Assembly: GCA_039707465.1 (NCBI GenBank)
Contig: CM077644.1
Coordinates: 83,894,375 to 83,958,374 of the forward strand
Source of the DNA: Rhabdophis nuchalis
Lineage: Eukaryota > Chordata > Lepidosauria > Squamata > Natricidae
Direction of reading: 5' to 3'
DNA length: 64,000 nt
The notes under the pieces were generated by a model. It was not told the origin of the DNA. It worked only from the letters and a program-made list of their open reading frames with translations, and did not search any database. A program made the position numbers and the translations under genes. Below are positions 58,136 to 64,000 of this stretch, piece after piece. Position 1 is the first letter of the stretch. Every line of letters starts with the position of its first letter.

Positions 58136-58534
58136 CAGATAGTCCTCGACTTACACCCATAATAGAACCCAAAATTTATGTTGCTAAGTGAGACATTTGT
58201 TAAGTGACTTTAGCCTCATTTTACAATGTCACAAATTTCTGATCACATTTGTTAAGTGAATCATTGCAGTTGTTAAATTAGTAACACAGTTGTTAAGTGA
58301 ATCTGGTTTCCCCATTGACTTTGCCTGTCAGGAGGTCGCAAAGGTGATCACATGACCCTGGGACACTGCAGCTGTCATAAATGTGACACAGTTGTTAAGC
58401 ATCCAAATGTAAATCACGTGACCATGGGGATGCTGCAATACTGATAAGTATGAAAAAATGGTCATAAGTCACTTTTTTCAGTGCCATTGTAATTCAAATG
58501 GGCATTAAGGAAACTGTTGTAAGTTGAAGAACTG
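58136..58534 (+). mobile_element. Mariner-like MITE (TAGTCCTCGACTTAC family), best copy
   Basis: Left tip CAGATAGTCCTCGACTTAC and right tip GTAAGTTGAAGAACTG, each flanked by TA (58134-58135, 58535-58536). The interior GATCACATGACCCTGGG, AAATCACGTGACCATGGGG and CATAAGTCACTTTTTTCAGT is shared by the other copies. Confidence 0.75.
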
Positions 58535-59204
58535 TATGCAAAGTGAATGGGCAATGATCTATTTTGATTAGTCCAGAGGAAATGGCTTTCACACTATGTA
58601 TGGTAGTTCTCACAATACTGTTTCAGTATGGACTTCAAGACAGTCAACTATTTTTTTTAAACTTTGAATGAAGTAGCATCAGAAACAATGACACCACAAG
58701 GTGAGAAGCAAGAATGTATATTTATAAATCTGCAGTTTGTGTCTTCATGGAAGTTATGTCAATCATAATTAATTTACAAGGTGTAGTATAGTTCTCTAAG
58801 TAGCTCTGTTTCTGCTTAACACAGACAGTCTGGGTTTATACAGTCTGAGTAATATGGATTCTTTAGTTTTAGCTTAACATGCTGTAACCCAGCCATTGCA
58901 ATCAACAGTTATGATTTAAGGTTTAGTGTTATAAATCAACTCAGTCTGATGTAGATTATTTAACCAATCATGGATTTAAATAGTAATATAATGTATAAAC
59001 CTTGTCATGCCTCAGATGGACCAACCTGAAATAGAAAATTTGAAATTAGCAAAATACGGGGAGGGGTTTACATTACTCCTCTGTCTTTCGCCATCATTTC
59101 TTTGTCTGAATCAAGTGTATGTAGAAACACAGGTAAGTTTGGCTGCCCTATTCACAACTAAACTAGACAATTTCTATGCAGATATCAGTCATCCAAGTCA
59201 TGCT

Positions 59205-59300
59205 TGTCCAAGGAAGCTAAAAAAGCTTCTTGGATGAGATGCGAAACATCTCCAAAGAAAAACCAGAAAGTCCAGTTGCCTCTTGAAAAAGCACTTTTGG
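59205..59300 (+). repeat. Penelope-like or LINE tail fragment
   Basis: AGCTTCTTGGATGAGATGCG and AAACATCTCCAAAGAAAAACC, then AGTCCAGTTGCCTCTTGAAA, is a segment frequent at 3' ends of vertebrate retroelements. Assignment uncertain. Confidence 0.4.
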
Positions 59301-59377
59301 GATAAACTAAACAATGTATAAATAATATCATATTCAGGTCCAAGTGTTTACTTGTAATAGATTAGAAGTCTAGGATC

Positions 59378-59590
59378 CAGAGGTATTCTACCAGTTTCGA
59401 CTGGATTGCCTGAACTGATAGCAAAAATTGTGGGTGGCTCCACCCATCCATGCCAGGCTCTATGGCATCCCATTTAGGCCATTTTTGGGGGGGCAAAAGA
59501 GCATGCGTGGAAGGATTTGCACATGCATGGAGGTTACACATGCACTCACATTTGCGAACCAGTAGGGAAGGCAATTGTATACTACCCCTG
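59378..59590 (+). mobile_element. Non-autonomous hAT-like element, family A
   Basis: Starts CAGAGGTATTCTACC, ends TATACTACCCCTG; perfect duplication CTAGGATC at 59370-59377 and 59591-59598. Interior GTGGGTGGCTCCACCC and GCATGCGTGGAAGG. 213 bp. Confidence 0.8.
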
Positions 59591-59779
59591 CTAGGATCTG
59601 TTACTTGGTACCCTGACATTAGGATTCAGTCTGGACCAGGATTATCCCACAGGATAAACTTAACTTTTTCACCTCCATTGTCTCTATTGGGTCTGCATAC
59701 TTAAATTAACCTCACATTAAAGACTAAATGCTATGCTATGCCTCTCAGTTATGCATACAACAAAGCTTACCATTAGGCT

Positions 59780-60008
59780 TAAACAGTACTTCAAGATGCT
59801 GATTGCCAACAATAAAGCCTTTCATGGCACAGAACCTAGTTATTTAAGGGACCATCTTTTTCCCAAAAATGTCTTAAAATCTGAGCAAGTCAGCATATTT
59901 TGGGCGACATCTATCAAACAATGCCATCTCATGGGACCCAGGAGAAAGGCATCATTTGTGGTCTGGAAGAGAACTACCCACCAGAGATTCAAGCAACCAC
60001 AATTTTAA
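59780..60008 (+). pseudogene. CR1/L2-group LINE C-terminal fragment
   Basis: The frame contains FKMLIANNKAFHGTEPSYLR and CHLMGPRRKASFVVWKRTT, which parallel FKVLTTIFKALHGSGPSYMR and the RRKAFSVxAPxLWNxLP end of the CR1/L3 copies here, but are far more diverged, so this is another, older lineage. No RT core is left. Confidence 0.5.
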
Positions 60009-60077
60009 GTTACCTTAAATACTTTGCTCTTCTCTCAAATGTTTGGCTAAGAAATATTGTGGGCTCGTAGTTTGGTT

Positions 60078-60272
60078 CAGAGGTGGAATTCAACAGGTTC
60101 TCTCTGGTTTGGGTGAACCGGTAGCAGCAGCTGCGGGAGACTTTGCCCACCCACCCTGATGTAAAGCATGACCTTCTGCACATGCGCTGATGTGTCCAGT
60201 GAGATCAATAGGAGCATACACGCTTGTTCCCATTTGTGAACCGGTAGAGAAGGTAAGTGAATCCCACTGCTG
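60078..60272 (+). mobile_element. Non-autonomous hAT-like element, family A
   Basis: Starts CAGAGGTGGAATTC and ends GAATCCCACTGCTG; flanks GTTTGGTT and ATTTGGTT match at 7 of 8. 195 bp. Confidence 0.7.
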
Positions 60273-60394
60273 ATTTGGTTATTATAATGTTTATAGTCTT
60301 TCCTTTTTTATGGTTTTGATTGTTGTTTGATTCTTTATGCTTTTAATCGGTACACTGATTGAAGAGAATATACTGTATGTAGTTCAGGGCTGAA

Positions 60395-60530
60395 TTGGGT
60401 GGGCTTTGGTGCTCTCTCAGCTTGGTGGGAGGTTTTTTTTGCAGATGTTTCCTTACCAGACTAGGTAACATCATCAGTGCTAGCATGTCTGGAATAAAAC
60501 TAGCAAGTTCAGAGAACACTAAGGTTCCCA
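60395..60530. repeat. Penelope-like terminal motif
   Basis: TTTCCTTACCAGACTAGGTA and CATCATCAGTGCTAGCATG, as at 27690 and 52402. A family link to Penelope-like elements is inferred from the neighbour at 27690-28230. Confidence 0.45.
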
Positions 60531-62053
60531 CAATCTGTATTCTGCCAAGAGTGGTGTATCAAACCATTTGACAAACAATAAAGGATCAAACTAAGACAAA
60601 GCAATATATATATATAATTCAAGACAGGTATAAAGAGGTTAGCATGGCAATATGATAAATTTGATCACTACATATATAAAAAAATAAAAGGCTATGTTTG
60701 CTAGTTGAAGTCTCTTGGGCTTCCACTTCTGGAAACTGCTTTATTCTTTGAAAAGATATGTTGTTAATAACCTGATAATATAAAACTACCTTGTATAATC
60801 TAATAGTGCCATCTATTAGTGCAGAGATATTGAAAGGTGTGCATGGCAGAATATTATAAGCAATGCTTCCAAGGAGATTAATTTTGCTCCTATCCAAATT
60901 GCATTAAAATATTCTATTATAATATGCATTGTGTGAATAATGATGAGCCAATTTCAATTTCATTTTCTCTTTAGAAGACAGCTTTAACTTCACATATTAT
61001 GACTTTATCTCCTTAAAAAGTATATTGAGCTCTTTATCAAAAGCAGCTGAAAGAAACTCAGTCATCTCTTTCTGATATTCCTTAAAAGACTGCCCACTCC
61101 AGGTGTGTGCATTTTAAAGACAACTAGGAGAGGTAAGATGCTGAAGGGATCACAACACATAGTTTATTGGGAAATTCACATTTTTATTTGCAAGTTATCT
61201 GGAAACAAATCATATTAGGTTTTTCCCCCCATTTTGTATTTGTAATTATTCATGAATAATTTCCTTCTGAGTCATTCTTTGGTCTTACATTATTTATGAG
61301 GAGATTATTGTGAATAAATGTAGTTTAAGATTAGCATTTTATAAGTGAACTTCTGGATAATTTGAACTCCAATGTAATTCCCAGTTTTGTTGTTTGGAGT
61401 ACTATATACTGACCACATTTTGTGTAAGACTTTTAAATGAAGATACCCCAAATACAATACATTGATGATGACAACGGCTACCTGCATCATGCCCTGCATT
61501 GTTAAATTACATTTTTTTGAACATTTTGACACTTAATTTATTAAATGAGATCTTCAAGAAATGTTTTAGAACACATATAGATGTATTTATCTAGCATAGG
61601 AATATTTTTGGGTACAGAAATGTTAATGGTAAAAGCCACTTGCATATTTTATTGTAAGCCATTTTACAATTAGTGGGGCTTCTTTTTGAATAGACTCAAG
61701 TAGGGCAGCATTATGAACAATGTACAGCATAATATAGAAATGATAAATATTATATTTTTGATAAGGTATATTAAACACAGTGAAAGATGCTGCCATAGAT
61801 AACCAATGTATGCATTTTGTTTTCATAGTGTTTAATTACAATATATCTCTTGTTCTTCTATGTATGGAATTTTTATGTATCTGTTCTTCTTAAACTTTTA
61901 TTAATTAGATGCAAGGACATAGACTAAGAAGAGAAGCAACCAGAATTAACTCACCCACTGAAGCTCTCACATACAACCTTTAGATTTAGATCATTCTGGG
62001 GTTTGTAGAAGAGAAAAGCTCTGGACACCTCTTCTTTAACCTAACTCACTGTG
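60531..62053. other. No recognised feature
   Basis: AT-rich interval; only short frames and a (TA)n run near 60605. Confidence 0.35.
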
Positions 62054-62061
62054 CTATAAGC

Positions 62062-62843
62062 CAGTGGTCATCAACCGGGGGTGGTCTGCAAGAAAAGTTT
62101 GGTGGTCCACAGAGAAATCTTTGCATTTACCTCAAGGAGTCCAGCCGAAGTTTCCTGTACCACTTGTGCTTCAGCACTTTGATTCCCAAGGACAGGATGG
62201 GGTCCTCCAGGCAGTTAGCTTGGCTGCACCTTCCAGCCATTCTCACTGCTGCTTCGGCCTGCTTCCGTCCCCCACACGGGGGACGGAACAGCACCATTAC
62301 CTCCTTCTGGCCAGCAAGGCCTGCACTCCTTTTTGTGCATTTCACCACCTGCAAACTTGCACATTGCAAATGCCACCCACTATGGTGGAAATTTCTAGCC
62401 CCACCATGGACCAGTCCCATATTCAAGAGCTAAAGTACTCACAGGACTGGCCCTTTGGTCGTTCTGGAACAGCTCTCCTGCAGGCCAGAGCACCCAGGTG
62501 GAGGAGCTTCTCCGAGATGACCAAAGAGCCAGTCCTATGACTACTACAACTCTGGAATATGGGACCGACTTTCCCACCAACATCAGCAAGCCAACATCAA
62601 TCTGCTTGTCTTGGTTTTCTTGCGAGAAGGAACACAAAAGAGGTTTTCTTGCGAGAAGGAACACAAAAGAGGTTTCCAGGCTGTTTAACTGGACCAGATG
62701 CTTTCTCTCTGGTCTCCCACCCCGATGCATCACAGAAGCAGACAGGTAGGCTTGAAAGGCACCTGAGCCCTCCTCCTAGTGGTCTGCAGGATTTAAAATT
62801 ATGCATTTGTGCTCCCTGGGGTCCAAAAGGTTGGAGACCCCTA
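62062..62843 (+). mobile_element. Non-autonomous hAT-like element (GGGGTCTCCAACC-like family)
   Basis: Starts CAGTGGTCATCAACC and ends GGTTGGAGACCCCTA; perfect duplication CTATAAGC at 62054-62061 and 62844-62851. It contains a 29-bp tandem duplication (62613-62641 and 62642-62670). Frames inside are not conserved proteins. Confidence 0.85.
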
Positions 62844-63313
62844 CTATAAGCAGCACAGAAACAGGTTCATAGGTAAGGGAATCCTCAATCCTGAAAGCTG
62901 CAGTGCTGATGCAGAAATTATTGAAAAAACTGCAACTATGGTCAAAATGAGGATGGGGGGGGGGGAATAAACCAACTCAGGAGGGGGATAATCCTATTCA
63001 ACAAGTTGCAAAGAATAAGAAACCTCCTTTCAAAGGAGAAAACTGTCTACAGAAGAGTTCAGGAAGAAGAAGAAGAAAAAATGTCCACTTGGACATGTTC
63101 TGTGGGATACACAGTTTAAAATGCAACCAGAAAGCTGCTTTTAAGACCTTTCTCATCAACCTGGAGGTGGGTCCGTTGCTCTGTTTTTGACTTTGAGTTA
63201 ATTGACATGAATAGAACTATGTAGTAGGACTTTCTCCTTAGTGTAACCTGTATTGCTAGGTTTTATTAAAGCATAGGCAGTCAAGTCTTCTATTCTCCCT
63301 TCTTTGGTTAGAG

Positions 63314-63822
<509 letters not shown>

Positions 63823-64000
63823 TACAGCCAAAGACAAACCACTTTGTCTCCTATGGTGCAAAGGGTCACAGCTCTAGACACAAATGCTTCCTGACTCCTC
63901 CAAAACCTTTGATAGCAAGGTCTTATTTGAGATTCGTTTTCCTAAGACATTTAAGAAATATAAGGGCCAACATTTGATCATGTTGCCCGCTGTATGCACT

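Overview
The window looks like squamate reptile DNA, most likely snake. The evidence is the repeat content: CR1 and CR1/L3-type LINEs, RTE/BovB-like LINEs, an L1 LINE, Penelope-like and R4/Dong-like remnants, a Sauria-type SINE, other tRNA-derived SINEs, hAT and mariner-like MITEs, AATAG-type microsatellites and two DIRS-type tyrosine-recombinase retrotransposons. I found no convincing host exon, rRNA gene, functional tRNA gene or CRISPR array. The window reads as an intergenic or intronic stretch built by repeated, often nested, transposon insertion.

Layout. 1-5212: the 3' part of a DIRS-like element (gag, reverse transcriptase, RNase H/methyltransferase-like region, tyrosine recombinase, internal complementary region, right inverted terminal repeat), with a six-copy GCCATTTTG array before gag. 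6518-11009: a microsatellite, a fold-back tRNA-SINE, a BovB-like 3' end, an R4/Dong-like remnant and two hAT elements. 11358-16560: two CR1/L3-type LINEs in opposite orientation, the second inserted in an older CR1. 17715-22691: a second, divergent DIRS element inside an interval with a 13-bp flanking duplication and a poly(A) tail. 23537-30960: MITEs, microsatellites, LINE and Penelope remnants and an LTR-like segment. 32600-38025: an RTE-like LINE broken by a tRNA-SINE, itself broken by a 4.2-kb L1 with 16-bp target duplications. 38212-63822: mostly hAT and mariner-like MITEs, SINEs, LINE tails and simple repeats in AT-rich DNA.

How the parts relate. Within each DIRS copy the ORFs form one replication module: gag packages the RNA, RT/RNase H copies it, and the recombinase integrates a circle whose junction is templated by the internal complementary region. 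Both copies carry stops and frameshifts and look dead. Eleven short elements have hAT-type ends and 8-bp flanking duplications (five perfect). The most unusual points are a consensus 5' splice-donor sequence conserved at the right tip of both DIRS copies, the poly(A)/duplication signature around the second copy, the YY1-like array ahead of gag, and long fold-back tRNA-SINE structures. All family names come from motif recognition by eye, with no database search.
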